This document shows, one piece after another, positions 27,485-37,623 of a DNA stretch of 64,000 nucleotides; position 1 is the first letter of the stretch, and each line of letters starts with the position of its first letter. The notes below the pieces were generated by a model. It had not been told where the DNA came from, did no database searches, and worked only from the letters and a program-made list of their open reading frames with translations. The DNA is from UBA4465 sp002292365. Its GTDB lineage: Bacteria > Bacteroidota > Bacteroidia > Cytophagales > Cyclobacteriaceae. The position numbers and the translations under genes are program-made. The DNA is taken from positions 1,178,001-1,242,000 of the forward strand of contig CALSQY010000001.1 of the NCBI GenBank assembly GCA_943788615.1, given 5' to 3'.

Positions 27485-30400
27485 GGCCTGACTTATCCAG
27501 TTTTTTTACAAAAGGGGTCCATTTTTTTTCAACCCATAGATGGACCTCTTGTTCATATTCCCTAACCGAATTTATGGCATCTTTAAGCAATGTCCACTCT
27601 GACTCTGAGGGAAGTCTTGTGCGGGCCATTGCAATCATTAGGACATCTTTTACTTTTGAATAAGGACTTATAATAGAGGTTTTCCAGGCGCCAAGTTGTC
27701 TAATGGGTTTGGGGGTTTGCCCCTTCGATCGGGTGCTTTGCAAGTCCGACTTTAATACATCCATGTCCTTCAGAAGTAAAATATAATTCAAGGAATCAGC
27801 TTGTGAAAGCTGGTTTTTCAAGGAATCTATCTTATTTAACTTAGTATCTATTGAACCTAGGATACTGGCTAATTTTCGTACTTGTAAGTCGATGGATTTT
27901 TGATATTGATACAGAGTTTTATCTACGTCTGGGGCCAGCTCAAATCGAGGATCAGTCAATACTGTGAGCGTCGTAGAATCTTTAAGATGCTGATAATTGA
28001 GCATGATTTTGTAGGTGCCAGGCGGCACAGGTATTCCTCTTGCACCTTCCTGAATCCAGGCATCTGAAAAATGGTTTGATGGGAGGTCTAATTTCCAGCT
28101 CACATAATTCAACCCTTGGCTAGTGGGTTTTGATTGAATGGAATGGATTGAATTTCCTTCATCGTCAAAAATCTGTACTTGTAAAAGTTGGGAGGTGTCC
28201 GCTAAAGCTCCTAAGTAATAAGGAATTTCTACTTTTTGAAAACTTCGATTTTCGCCCTCGAAGGTTGTATTGAATCCTGTCCATATATTTCCAGGAGGCG
28301 CTATGAAAAGTCCCTTTACCTGAACTACATCATTCATTTTTAAAGCTGTCAATCCCTTTTTTAAATGTTTTCCTGCAGCAGCACGTAGGGTCAAAAGGTC
28401 GTCTAAAATCCAAACTGCACGACCAAAAGTACCTATAATTAATGCCGATTCAACGGGCTGAATCTTTAGATCCATGGTAGATACTGACGGAAATTTATTT
28501 TGGAACTGAACCCAGTTAATACCTGCATCGATACTTATCCAAAGACCCCCTTCAGTTCCTAAAAAGATCAAATTCGGTTCCTCTGGATCTTGAATGACAC
28601 TTAATGCATAACCTTGTACCTTCTTTTTATCTAATAATGGGGTCCAGCTTTCACCAAAGTCCTCTGTTTTGAACAAATAAGGTTGGTAATCTCCTTTTCG
28701 GTAGTTGTTAACAACCATCCAAGCGGTTCCTGCCTCATAGCTAGAGGCTTGAATTTGAGCAATCCAACTTTCATGAGGCATACCTTGGACGTGTTCAGTC
28801 AAATTGATCCAAGAATCACCACCATCTCTGGTGATATGGACTTGGCCATCATCGGATCCTGTCCAAATTATATTTTCATCAAGTGGACTTGGCGCAATGG
28901 TGAGTAAGCTGTTATAGTTTTCGGCACCTGAAATATCTAAAGTCAGTCCCCCATAATCTCTTTTTTGATGGTTCGGATTGTGAGTTGTTAAATCAGGGGA
29001 AATAATTTGCCAGCTGCCACCTTTGTCTGTTGATTTATGAACAAATTGGGACCCATAATAGACAGTATTTGCATCAAAAGGATCTTTCGCGAAAGCGGCA
29101 TTCCAGTTGAAACGTAAAAGAGTTTCTGATTTAGAATTGTGTGGCTTAATACTGTTGTAATAGCCACTGATTTTATCATAACGATAGAGATCCCCATTTT
29201 GAGAGGTACCGTAACCAAATCGAGAATTGTCAAGGTCAGGCTCAATATAAAATCCATCTCCACCTACCAAATACTGCCAGTATAGGGTCCGGATACCCCC
29301 TCGCTTCCAAGTGTAACCCGGTCCAGACCAATTTCCGTTATCTTGCATGCCTACATATACGTTATAAGGTCGGTCTTGATCTACATTGACATGGTATACT
29401 TGGGCTACCGGAATCGTTTCTGGGAAGTACCAACTTTTGCCATGATCTCGGGTAATACCTAAACCACCATCGCCTCCAATGATGAAATGTTTGGCATCGT
29501 TTGGATTCACCCAAAATGAATGGAAATCGGCATGAATTCCTTTTGTTTCATCAGCGGGAATCATGGGGACAGGATCAAAAGTAATACCGCCATCATAACT
29601 TACGGAGAGCGGTTGATAAATATTGTAGAGCCGCTCAGGATTTTTTGAATCTACGGCAAGTTCTTGAAAATAAAAAGGTCTGTTATTGGTGAATTTAGGA
29701 TTATCATTGACTTGATACCAACTTTGACCTCCATTATCGCTTCTATAAAGCGCATTTTTTTTCGACTCAATTTTGGCATACATACGGTCAGGGTTTGAGG
29801 GTGCAATAGCAAGTCCAATTCGACCGATTTCTCCTTCTGGAATGCCTTCATCGGGACTTAATTTTTTCCAAGAAGTACCTCCGTCTAGTGTTAAAAAAAG
29901 GCCAGAACCAGGGCCTCCCGAAGTGAAATAATAGGGAGTCCGTCGGTGCTCATACATGGCAGCTATCAATTTGTTGGGATTTTCAGGGTCCATCACTAAA
30001 TCGGCAATGCCCGATTGATCATTGGTAAAAAGAATTTTTTCCCAAGTACGCCCACCATCTGTAGTTTTAAATAACCCTCTATCCTCATTGGGTGTAAAGG
30101 GATCACCCATAGCGCCGACATAGACGATCAATGGATTTGATGGATCAATTTTAATTCGATGAATGGTTTTGGTAGCCTCGAGCCCCATGTGCTTCCACGT
30201 AACTCCGTTATCTGAACTTTTGAAAATGCCCATTCCTAAATTCATAGAATTTCTAGGATTACCCTCTCCTGTACCTACCCAAATCACATTGGGATTACTT
30301 TGTTGAATAGCTAAAGCACCAATATTTTGCGTAGGCTGACCATCAAAAACGGGCTTCCAGGAACTTCCGCCATTTTCTGATTTCCATACGCCTCCTGAAG

Positions 30401-30581
30401 CGGATCCAATAAATAAAGTATTAGGATTACTAAGTACTGCATCAATGGTAGTAATACGACCACTCATATTGGAGGGTCCAATATTTCGAATGTTTAGCTG
30501 TTCAAAATGAGATACATCTAGTTGTTGGGCCATGGCCATTGAGGTTGTCAAAATTAGAAGGAAAGAAAGTCGGATGGACAT
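27477..30581 (-). CDS. Secreted BNR/sortilin-like beta-propeller protein (glycosyl-hydrolase-like)
   Basis: A 1034-aa exported protein. The start is placed at the ATG at 30581 because it gives a clean signal peptide (MSIRLSFLLILTTSMAMAQ); the frame extends 56 codons upstream with AT-rich, unlikely sequence. Residues about 20-750 carry many VPS10/BNR-type blades with the Asp-box pattern S-x-D-x-G-x-T/S-W (SENGGSSW, TTDGGRTW, TLDGGTSW, TRDGGDSW). The remaining C-terminal part is a beta-sandwich followed by an alpha-helical, coiled-coil-like end. Such proteins are often labelled glycosyl hydrolases, but no catalytic site can be pointed to. It has a paralogue at 52810. Confidence 0.85.
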   Translation of the reverse strand: MSIRLSFLLILTTSMAMAQQLDVSHFEQLNIRNIGPSNMSGRITTIDAVLSNPNTLFIGSASGGVWKSENGGSSWKPVFDGQPTQNIGALAIQQSNPNVIWVGTGEGNPRNSMNLGMGIFKSSDNGVTWKHMGLEATKTIHRIKIDPSNPLIVYVGAMGDPFTPNEDRGLFKTTDGGRTWEKILFTNDQSGIADLVMDPENPNKLIAAMYEHRRTPYYFTSGGPGSGLFLTLDGGTSWKKLSPDEGIPEGEIGRIGLAIAPSNPDRMYAKIESKKNALYRSDNGGQSWYQVNDNPKFTNNRPFYFQELAVDSKNPERLYNIYQPLSVSYDGGITFDPVPMIPADETKGIHADFHSFWVNPNDAKHFIIGGDGGLGITRDHGKSWYFPETIPVAQVYHVNVDQDRPYNVYVGMQDNGNWSGPGYTWKRGGIRTLYWQYLVGGDGFYIEPDLDNSRFGYGTSQNGDLYRYDKISGYYNSIKPHNSKSETLLRFNWNAAFAKDPFDANTVYYGSQFVHKSTDKGGSWQIISPDLTTHNPNHQKRDYGGLTLDISGAENYNSLLTIAPSPLDENIIWTGSDDGQVHITRDGGDSWINLTEHVQGMPHESWIAQIQASSYEAGTAWMVVNNYRKGDYQPYLFKTEDFGESWTPLLDKKKVQGYALSVIQDPEEPNLIFLGTEGGLWISIDAGINWVQFQNKFPSVSTMDLKIQPVESALIIGTFGRAVWILDDLLTLRAAAGKHLKKGLTALKMNDVVQVKGLFIAPPGNIWTGFNTTFEGENRSFQKVEIPYYLGALADTSQLLQVQIFDDEGNSIHSIQSKPTSQGLNYVSWKLDLPSNHFSDAWIQEGARGIPVPPGTYKIMLNYQHLKDSTTLTVLTDPRFELAPDVDKTLYQYQKSIDLQVRKLASILGSIDTKLNKIDSLKNQLSQADSLNYILLLKDMDVLKSDLQSTRSKGQTPKPIRQLGAWKTSIISPYSKVKDVLMIAMARTRLPSESEWTLLKDAINSVREYEQEVHLWVEKKWTPFVKKLDKSGLN

Positions 30582-30802
30582 TTTTTTGGGCCAAAATTTA
30601 CTTTTCAGAATCAATGATATAATAGTTAAACACTTAGTTAAAAGCATAAAAAAAAGGAACTTATTTAAAAGTAATTCTTTATCTTGAAACGCATAGATGA
30701 GTCTTAAAATATTTAGTTTCATTGTTAAGTTTCTCAGGGCTTTGCGCAAATTAATTTAATTTACCATGAATTTTCCGATCATTTTTTTAATTTCAGAAAA
30801 AT

Positions 30803-32224
30803 ATGAAATCCACTGATAATGAAAAGGCAGTAAGTCATACTTCTATTTTTGAAAAGCAATTGCTTCATAAAAAAATAGTGGCTCAATCTACTTTAAAACA
30901 TCGTAAGGCAAAATTAAAAAAATTACTTAGGGCCATAGAGATTACTCACCGAAAGGAAATTCAAAAAGCGTTATTTGATGATTTTGGTAAAAGTCCTGCT
31001 GAGGTTGATTTGAGTGAAATTTACGCAGTTACGGGTGAAATCAAATATGCCCTCCGAAATTTAAAATATTGGATGCGAGATCAGGCGGTGTCTACAAAAC
31101 TCGCTTTTATAGGCTCATCTTCGAGAATCAAATATGAGCCTAAGGGCAATGTATTGATTATTGCCCCATGGAATTTTCCAATAAATTTGAGCATCTGTCC
31201 ACTGATTTCCGCCATCGCCGCAGGCAATACGGTTATACTGAAGCCCTCGGAGCATACGGTGCATGCATCGGCATTGATTAAGCGTATGTTGAATGATCTT
31301 TTTGAGGAGGCAGAGGTGGCGGTCATAGAAGGGGGTATCGATGTGAGTACAGGTTTACTAAAACTTCCCTTTAATCATATTTTTTTTACGGGATCACCTG
31401 AAATAGGTAAAATAGTGATGCGTGCGGCAGCCGAAAATTTAGCTTCGATTACTCTAGAGCTGGGGGGCAAATCACCTACCATCGTGGATGAAACCGCAGA
31501 TGTAGCCGCAGCGGCTAAAAAAATTATGTGGGGTAAGTTTTTGAATGCTGGACAAATATGCATAGCCCCCGATTATGTCAGTGTACATCGCAGTCAGGTA
31601 AATGCGTTCATTGCTGCCTCTAAAAAAACGTTGCTTGATTTTTTTGGTGAGGATACAGCAAACTCTCTAGATTATACAAAAATTGTAAATGATCAACACC
31701 ATCTACGGTTGAATAGCTATCTTGAAGACGCCAAAAGTAAAGGAGCAAAAATCGTACACGGGGGGGCTTCTGACTTGACCACCCATAGTTTCGAACCTAC
31801 TTTGGTCACCGAGGTCACCGCAGATACCGATTTGATGCAGAAGGAAATTTTCGGTCCCATTCTACCAATCATTGTTTTTGAAGACATCCATGAAGTTATA
31901 GATACTATCAATAGCAAAGAGAAGCCTTTGGCCCTTTATATCTACAGCAGCAGTCAAAAAAAAATCAATCATATATTAAAAAATACATCTTCTGGGGGTG
32001 TTTGTATCAATAATAATGATTTGCATTTTTACAACCATGAATTACCCTTTGGCGGCATAAATAATAGTGGGATGGGCAATTCACATGGGAAATTTGGTTT
32101 TATGGCATTTTCCAATGAAAGAGGGATCTATCGACAACACATTCCTGGAGCCGTAGAATGGCTGATGCCACCTTACAGTCAACTCAAACAAAAATTAATT
32201 AATTTGACCATTAAGTGGTTTTGA
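30803..32224 (+). CDS. Aldehyde dehydrogenase (class 3-like)
   Basis: A 473-aa NAD(P)-dependent aldehyde dehydrogenase of the ALDH3/fatty-aldehyde branch. The active site is complete: Asn124 (APWNFP), Glu219 (LELGGKSP) and the nucleophile Cys253 (NAGQICIAPDYV). Length and the C-terminal hydrophobic-basic tail (YSQLKQKLINLTIKW) fit this branch, whose members oxidise medium- or long-chain and aromatic aldehydes. The gene is divergent from the BNR protein and 48 bp upstream of a Gfo/Idh/MocA gene. The exact substrate is unknown. Confidence 0.9.
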   Translation: MKSTDNEKAVSHTSIFEKQLLHKKIVAQSTLKHRKAKLKKLLRAIEITHRKEIQKALFDDFGKSPAEVDLSEIYAVTGEIKYALRNLKYWMRDQAVSTKLAFIGSSSRIKYEPKGNVLIIAPWNFPINLSICPLISAIAAGNTVILKPSEHTVHASALIKRMLNDLFEEAEVAVIEGGIDVSTGLLKLPFNHIFFTGSPEIGKIVMRAAAENLASITLELGGKSPTIVDETADVAAAAKKIMWGKFLNAGQICIAPDYVSVHRSQVNAFIAASKKTLLDFFGEDTANSLDYTKIVNDQHHLRLNSYLEDAKSKGAKIVHGGASDLTTHSFEPTLVTEVTADTDLMQKEIFGPILPIIVFEDIHEVIDTINSKEKPLALYIYSSSQKKINHILKNTSSGGVCINNNDLHFYNHELPFGGINNSGMGNSHGKFGFMAFSNERGIYRQHIPGAVEWLMPPYSQLKQKLINLTIKWF

Positions 32225-32272
32225 AGTTGAATGGGAAAAATCACGATCATCTTATTCATTGATATTTTTTAA

Positions 32273-33235
32273 ATGAGGATGAAAAAAGTTTCCTGGGGAA
32301 TTTTAGGCACGGCCCAAATTGCCATCAAAAAAGTCATCCCTGCGATGCTCAAAGCTGAATTTTGCAGTATCGATGCGATTGCCTCTCGTCGTTTGTCACA
32401 AGCAGCATTAATAGCTGCTCAATTTCAAATAAAGAAAGCTTATGGTAGCTATGAAGCCATGCTTTTAGATTCAGCTATTGAAGCCATCTATATTCCTTTA
32501 CCTAATCATTTACATGTCGAATGGATACTAAAATCACTTGCTGCAGGCAAACATGTACTGTGTGAAAAACCCATCGGGCTGAATTTATCAGAAGCTACGT
32601 TGATGAACGAAGCTCTGAAAAAATATCCAGATTTGCGTGTGATGGAGGCATTCATGTATAAATTTCATCCCCAATGGGGGAAAGTGAAGTCACTCATAGC
32701 TTCCGGTTCCATCGGTACGTTGGTTCATGTACACATTCATTTTTCTTATGCTCAATTAGATCCAAACAATATTCGTAATCAGAAAAGTATGGGTGGAGGA
32801 AGTCTAATGGATGTAGGTTGTTATGGTGTTTCTGTGGCCAGATGGCTTTTTGAACAAGAACCCGTTAAGGTGAGTGGATTGTCAGAATATGATCCTGAAA
32901 TGAAAACAGATCGATTGACTTCTGGGATACTACAATTCAATAAAGGGTCTGCTACCTTTACCTGTGGCACCCAAATGGAGCGTTTTCAAGTCGTGCATGT
33001 TTTTGGATCCAAAGGTAAAATAGAGATCAAGTATCCTTTTAATTGCCTTGATCAAGAAGCGACCCTTATTTTGCAGCAAGGAAGTACTATTGATCGCATC
33101 TCGTTTGAACCTGTAAATACCTATGTGCTTCAAGCTGATCATTTTTCCAAAGCAATCAGAACTTTGGAACCTTTATTAATTCCAGTTTCGGACTCTTTGA
33201 ATAATATGCGGATCATTGAGCAGCTCAGGGATTGA
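32273..33235 (+). CDS. Gfo/Idh/MocA-family oxidoreductase
   Basis: A 320-aa NAD(P)-dependent sugar or polyol dehydrogenase. It has the N-terminal Rossmann loop (WGILGTAQIA) and the family catalytic motif EKP at residues 98-100 (CEKPIGLN), then the beta-sheet substrate domain starting with MEAFMYKFHPQW. The translation could start at this ATG or two codons later. It probably shares a transcript with the aldehyde dehydrogenase upstream, which may point to sugar or aldehyde redox metabolism. The substrate is unknown. Confidence 0.88.
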   Translation: MRMKKVSWGILGTAQIAIKKVIPAMLKAEFCSIDAIASRRLSQAALIAAQFQIKKAYGSYEAMLLDSAIEAIYIPLPNHLHVEWILKSLAAGKHVLCEKPIGLNLSEATLMNEALKKYPDLRVMEAFMYKFHPQWGKVKSLIASGSIGTLVHVHIHFSYAQLDPNNIRNQKSMGGGSLMDVGCYGVSVARWLFEQEPVKVSGLSEYDPEMKTDRLTSGILQFNKGSATFTCGTQMERFQVVHVFGSKGKIEIKYPFNCLDQEATLILQQGSTIDRISFEPVNTYVLQADHFSKAIRTLEPLLIPVSDSLNNMRIIEQLRD

Positions 33236-33276
33236 GCTCATATTTACTCATCATCTTAATTGGATCGAAGGGGTGA

Positions 33277-34179
33277 TCAATTATTTGAAGAAACTTCCAA
33301 TGCGGTAACATGTTCATAAAAAAGCTTTGATATTTTGGCCAATGTCAAGGTGCCTTGATCAAAATCTTTTAAGTTTTTTGATAGTAAAATAAGCACATAA
33401 GTTTCTCCATTTGGTAAATAAATAATACCTGCATCATGATGCAACCCCGTGATTGAACCTGTTTTGTGTGCGACTTGTACATCGACGGGTAAAAATCGAG
33501 GAATGATATCATTAAACTCTTGTGCTTTGAGCACATCGATCATTGCTATTTGGTCTTGAGTTGTTTCACCCAAAGGCAAAGCAATACTTTTAAGAATGGT
33601 CATCAAATCTTTGGCGGTAGTCATATTGTTCAGTCCTAAATCGTATGCTTTCTGATCTTCTACGCCCCTAAGCACTTCGGTATCATAAGCCCCCAAACGC
33701 TGCATAGAAGCGGTAATATTTTTAGCACCAACTTCTTCAACTAGAATGTTGGTAGCCAAATTACTACTCGAAATAATCATTTGATGCATGAGATCAAACA
33801 GGGTCATTTGTTTGCCGATCTGAGTATAAAGTGAGGGTTCCGAATCCTCTGCGATATTCATTTTGTAGGTCGAATGGTCTACAATACTTTCAAATATATT
33901 TTTGACGAGTATACTATCAGTAAGTGAAAATTGCCCTTGAGATGCTTGATGATACATTTCGATCATGACCGGTACTTTCATTGTACTTGCGGCATGAAAT
34001 TGCTCATTTTCATTGAGTAAAAAAACATTTTCTCTGCGATTAAGATCTTGAAAGGCAATCGCAAAGTCGCCCTCAACTTGTTCCAAGAGGTTTATTATTT
34101 TTGAATCTAAGTCTTCTGAATGCTCTGTTTTACAGCCATACAGACTTATTAATATTAATAAATAGCGATAGCATTTCAC
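33277..34179 (-). CDS. Serine beta-lactamase-fold lipoprotein (class A-like)
   Basis: A 300-aa lipoprotein using a GTG start at 34179, which gives a short signal and lipobox with Cys16 (SLYGC). The open frame runs further upstream but would overlap the divergent M1 peptidase gene and loses the signal peptide. Active-site landmarks are Ser65-x-x-Lys68 (STMK), Ser138-x-Asn140 (SSN) and Lys239-Thr-Gly (KTG). Glu174 in RGVEDQ sits the right distance from the following TT to be the class A Glu166, but the usual Asn170 partner is absent. It may be a true beta-lactamase or a related serine hydrolase acting on peptidoglycan-like substrates; resistance cannot be claimed. Confidence 0.8.
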   Translation of the reverse strand: MKCYRYLLILISLYGCKTEHSEDLDSKIINLLEQVEGDFAIAFQDLNRRENVFLLNENEQFHAASTMKVPVMIEMYHQASQGQFSLTDSILVKNIFESIVDHSTYKMNIAEDSEPSLYTQIGKQMTLFDLMHQMIISSSNLATNILVEEVGAKNITASMQRLGAYDTEVLRGVEDQKAYDLGLNNMTTAKDLMTILKSIALPLGETTQDQIAMIDVLKAQEFNDIIPRFLPVDVQVAHKTGSITGLHHDAGIIYLPNGETYVLILLSKNLKDFDQGTLTLAKISKLFYEHVTALEVSSNN

Positions 34180-34225
34180 GGTTTTTTTTTTATTAAATTT
34201 ACTTTTATAATTTAATAAAAAGGTA

Positions 34226-36472
34226 ATGAATTTAGTTTTTTTGAAAAGAAATAGACTTTGGTTGAAAACCTTCGTTTGGATCTTTTTTGCTATGTTTTTT
34301 TCAATCAATAGTCTTATAGGACAGGATATTTTTGATGAAAAATTTGAACAAATAGACAGGAAACTACCTACACCCAACAGTTACAGGACAGGAGCCGGAG
34401 CACCTGGACCTGCTTATTGGCAGCAGCGTGCCGATTACGAGATAGCGGTCGTACTCAATGATGAAGATCAATCCATTACTGGAAATGAAATCATCACTTA
34501 TTATAATAATTCACCTAGCACCTTGAATTTTCTTTGGATTCAGTTAGATCAGAATATTAGAGCGAAAGATTCGGACAAGTATAAAATTAATGAAAGATTC
34601 TATGCTGGATATTCTGTTGATGCCAAACGGTTACCCCATTTAACTTTTGATGCTGATTTTGATGGAGGCTTTCACATCATATCTATTGAGGACATAGAGG
34701 GAAATGGACTCAGTTTTCACAGAGTAAAAACCATGATGCGCATAGATTTAGTTGAACCTTTGAAACCGGGTTCGGTAGTGAAGTTCCAAATAGATTGGAA
34801 TTATTTGATTGGAAATAGGAGAGATGATGATGAGCGTTCGGGTTATGAATATTTTCCTGAGGATGACAATTATCTTTACGCGATTGCTCAATTTTATCCC
34901 AGAATGGCTGTTTTTGATGACTTTAATGGTTGGCAAAACAAGCAATTTTTAGGTCAGGGAGAGTTTACATTGAATTTTGGAAATTTCGATGTAAAAATTA
35001 CGGCTCCGGCCGACCATGTAATTGCGGCAACCGGGTCATTGGTAAATGAATCGCTGGTACTAAATTCAATACAACTTGAAAGATTACAAAGTGCAAGGGC
35101 AAGTTTTGATGCGCCTGTAGTAATTATTACTGAGGAAGAGGCCGTTTTGAACGAAGGTTCAAGGTCCAATCAAACCAAAACTTGGCATTATAAGGCTGAT
35201 AATGTACGTGATTTTGCTTGGGTATCTTCACGTAAATTCATTTGGGATGCACAGGCCGTACAATTGGATCAAAAAACTACGATGGCCATGTCTTTGTACC
35301 CCAAAGAAGGTAATCCGCTGTGGGAACAGGAATCGACCAAGGCCGTGGTCAATACCTTAAAGACTTATAGTGAAATGACCATTGAGTATCCTTATCCGGT
35401 AGCCATAAGTGTCCATACAGCAGCTATTGGGATGGAATATCCTATGATTTGCTTCAATTATGGACGGCCCGATAAGAAGGGTGACTATTCTTCAATGACC
35501 AAATGGAGTATGATCAGTGTTATTATACATGAGGTGGGTCATAATTTTTTTCCGATGATCATCAATTCTGATGAAAGACAATGGTCTTGGATGGACGAAG
35601 GATTGAATACTTTTTTAGAAACGAAAACCTCTATGGAATGGTATCCTGAGATGCCCATCCAATTAGGCACACCGGCAACCATAAAAGATTTTATGAGCGG
35701 GGAAAAAGATTTCATGAGACCCATTATGACCAATTCTGAGAATATTTTATTTTTTGGTAATAATGCATATAGTAAGCCAAGTGCTGCTTTATTTTTATTA
35801 AGGGAAACGATCATGGGTCCTGAATTATTTGATTATTCTTTTAAAGAATATGCTCGAAGATGGGCCTTTAAACATCCGAAACCAGCTGATTTCTTTAGAA
35901 CTATAGAAGATGCTTCAGCCATAGATCTTGATTGGTTTTGGCGGGGTTGGTTCTATACGACAGATCACGTTGATATCAACCTACAAGGTGTGAGTTGGTA
36001 TGTGCTCAGTGAACCTGCTTCTAAATTTCAAAGTAAATATAAGTCTACTTATGTAGATGGTACAAAATTGACAGCTTTTCAAGCAACGCCTCAGCCTTGG
36101 TATGTTTTTAAAGATAAGAAAGGATTGATAGATGATTATCTTCATCCAGTCAATCAAGATGCAGTGATGGAAAAATTTATTGGAAAGAATGCCTATGAGT
36201 TATTTTTCCGAAATGATGGAGGATTGATAAGTCCGATCATTATCAAATGGATCTATGAAGATGGAACGAGTGAAATAGAGCAGATTCCGGCAGAAATATG
36301 GAGAATTAATGAATTGAATGTGAGTAAAGTATTTATAAAAGAAAAAGTGGTTTCTCAAATTATTTTAGATCCTTTGGATCAAACAGCAGATGTTAATTTT
36401 CAAAATAATTATTTTCCAAAAACTAAAGTTCCATCAAAGTTTGATCGATTCAAAACGAAAGTCAATAAGTAA
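34226..36472 (+). CDS. M1-family zinc metallopeptidase (aminopeptidase N-like)
   Basis: A 748-aa exported peptidase. A signal peptide covers about residues 1-32 (LIGQ). The zinc site is HEVGH at 435-439 with the third ligand Glu458 (WMDEGLNTF), the standard HExxH-18-E spacing. The upstream substrate-recognition loop reads IGMEYP, a variant of the aminopeptidase GAMEN motif, so exopeptidase activity is likely but specificity uncertain. The N-terminal beta-saddle domain is present from about residue 70. The gene is divergent from the beta-lactamase-fold gene, with 46 bp between the two starts. Confidence 0.9.
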   Translation: MNLVFLKRNRLWLKTFVWIFFAMFFSINSLIGQDIFDEKFEQIDRKLPTPNSYRTGAGAPGPAYWQQRADYEIAVVLNDEDQSITGNEIITYYNNSPSTLNFLWIQLDQNIRAKDSDKYKINERFYAGYSVDAKRLPHLTFDADFDGGFHIISIEDIEGNGLSFHRVKTMMRIDLVEPLKPGSVVKFQIDWNYLIGNRRDDDERSGYEYFPEDDNYLYAIAQFYPRMAVFDDFNGWQNKQFLGQGEFTLNFGNFDVKITAPADHVIAATGSLVNESLVLNSIQLERLQSARASFDAPVVIITEEEAVLNEGSRSNQTKTWHYKADNVRDFAWVSSRKFIWDAQAVQLDQKTTMAMSLYPKEGNPLWEQESTKAVVNTLKTYSEMTIEYPYPVAISVHTAAIGMEYPMICFNYGRPDKKGDYSSMTKWSMISVIIHEVGHNFFPMIINSDERQWSWMDEGLNTFLETKTSMEWYPEMPIQLGTPATIKDFMSGEKDFMRPIMTNSENILFFGNNAYSKPSAALFLLRETIMGPELFDYSFKEYARRWAFKHPKPADFFRTIEDASAIDLDWFWRGWFYTTDHVDINLQGVSWYVLSEPASKFQSKYKSTYVDGTKLTAFQATPQPWYVFKDKKGLIDDYLHPVNQDAVMEKFIGKNAYELFFRNDGGLISPIIIKWIYEDGTSEIEQIPAEIWRINELNVSKVFIKEKVVSQIILDPLDQTADVNFQNNYFPKTKVPSKFDRFKTKVNK

Positions 36473-36640
36473 CGTTGCAAAGTCAATAAATTTAAATGAT
36501 AGTGAATTTTGCTTCTCTAGAGTCATATTTTTAATAAGATTGTCATGAGAAAACTATTTTTTTATCTGTAATTCAATATTCGATATAAGATTTATTAGAA
36601 GGGCCATGAGGGATGGGTACCTCACCGATTGAAATTACCT

Positions 36641-36648
36641 TATTTTTG
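36641..36648 (+). promoter_or_regulatory. -7 promoter box for the thioesterase gene
   Basis: TATTTTTG, an exact TAnnTTTG match, 64 bp before the ATG at 36713. No convincing -33 box is seen at 19-20 bp spacing. Confidence 0.35.
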
Positions 36649-36712
36649 TAAAATAGGAGTGTACTTTTATTGGTATTTGAATCATTTTGCTCATATTTTA
36701 TAAATTTATTTT

Positions 36713-37570
36713 ATGGAATTAAATTTTGAATTGTTAAAAACAGAAGCCCTTGATGATCATATATATCGAGGTCAAACGGTTGATATAGGCGCTCCACAAC
36801 TCTACGGAGGCTTAGTCATGGGACAAGCTGTTTATGCTGCCTCACAAACCGTACCGAGTGATCGGATGATACATTCTATGCATGCGTATTTTATTCTTCC
36901 AGGAGATCCCTATGCGCCGATCATTTATCAAATAGATCCCATTCGAGAAGGAAAGAGTTTTTCAACCCGACGCATTGTTGCCATTCAGCACGGGAAAGCT
37001 ATATTTAATATGTCTGCTTCATTTCAAATAAAAGAGCCTGGGATCTCTCATCAATTGGATCATGAGCCGGTCAAAGGGCCCGAGGATTTGTTAAATCTTA
37101 AACAGATCAACTCTGAAGCTGCCGAAAGGACAGAGGGTGTTTTGAAAGAACGTTTGAAAAGCTGGGCACAAACGAAGTGGCCGATTGAAATCAGGCCCAT
37201 CCAAGCATTTGATCCCTTAAATCCAATAAAGGCACCGCCCAAATTGGGTATTTGGTTTAGAATATTAGAAGATATATCATCGGAGAGTTTGGCTTTTCGT
37301 CAGGCGAGTTTGGCTTGCTTATCTGATTATATGCTGCTTTCGACCGCTTTGATACCTCATGGTATTTCTTGGTTGAAAGGGGTAAAACATGCCGCTAGTT
37401 TAGACCACAGTATGTGGTTTCATGAGCATTTTCATGGTTCTTCTTGGATGCTGTATTTGATGGACAGTCCTAAGGCAGGAAATTCTCGAGGGTTGACCCG
37501 AGGGAGTATTTATGATCAATCGGGTAGATTAATTACTTCATTGGCTCAGGAGGGTTTGATCAGAGCTTAG
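36713..37570 (+). CDS. tesB: Acyl-CoA thioesterase II (TesB-like)
   Basis: A 285-aa double-hotdog thioesterase, the size of E. coli TesB. The first hotdog starts YRGQTVDIGAPQLYGGLVMGQA and contains MHAYFILPGD; the second includes SLACLSDYMLL, with the catalytic Asp, then LDHSMWFHEHF and the terminal RGSIYDQSGRLI with SLAQEGLIR supplying the conserved Gln. It hydrolyses acyl-CoAs of medium to long chain. The methyltransferase gene follows after 53 bp. Confidence 0.9.
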   Translation: MELNFELLKTEALDDHIYRGQTVDIGAPQLYGGLVMGQAVYAASQTVPSDRMIHSMHAYFILPGDPYAPIIYQIDPIREGKSFSTRRIVAIQHGKAIFNMSASFQIKEPGISHQLDHEPVKGPEDLLNLKQINSEAAERTEGVLKERLKSWAQTKWPIEIRPIQAFDPLNPIKAPPKLGIWFRILEDISSESLAFRQASLACLSDYMLLSTALIPHGISWLKGVKHAASLDHSMWFHEHFHGSSWMLYLMDSPKAGNSRGLTRGSIYDQSGRLITSLAQEGLIRA

Positions 37571-37623
37571 AAGGGGTTTTTACCCAACACATACTAATTT
37601 ATAGCCCATCGCAAAAAAAAATC

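Noticed and set aside
30582..30749. 56-codon N-terminal extension of the BNR protein
   Set aside because: The downstream ATG gives a proper signal peptide; the extension would bury it.
34180..34377. 66-codon N-terminal extension of the beta-lactamase-fold gene
   Set aside because: Overlaps the divergent M1 peptidase start and hides the lipoprotein signal that a GTG start exposes.
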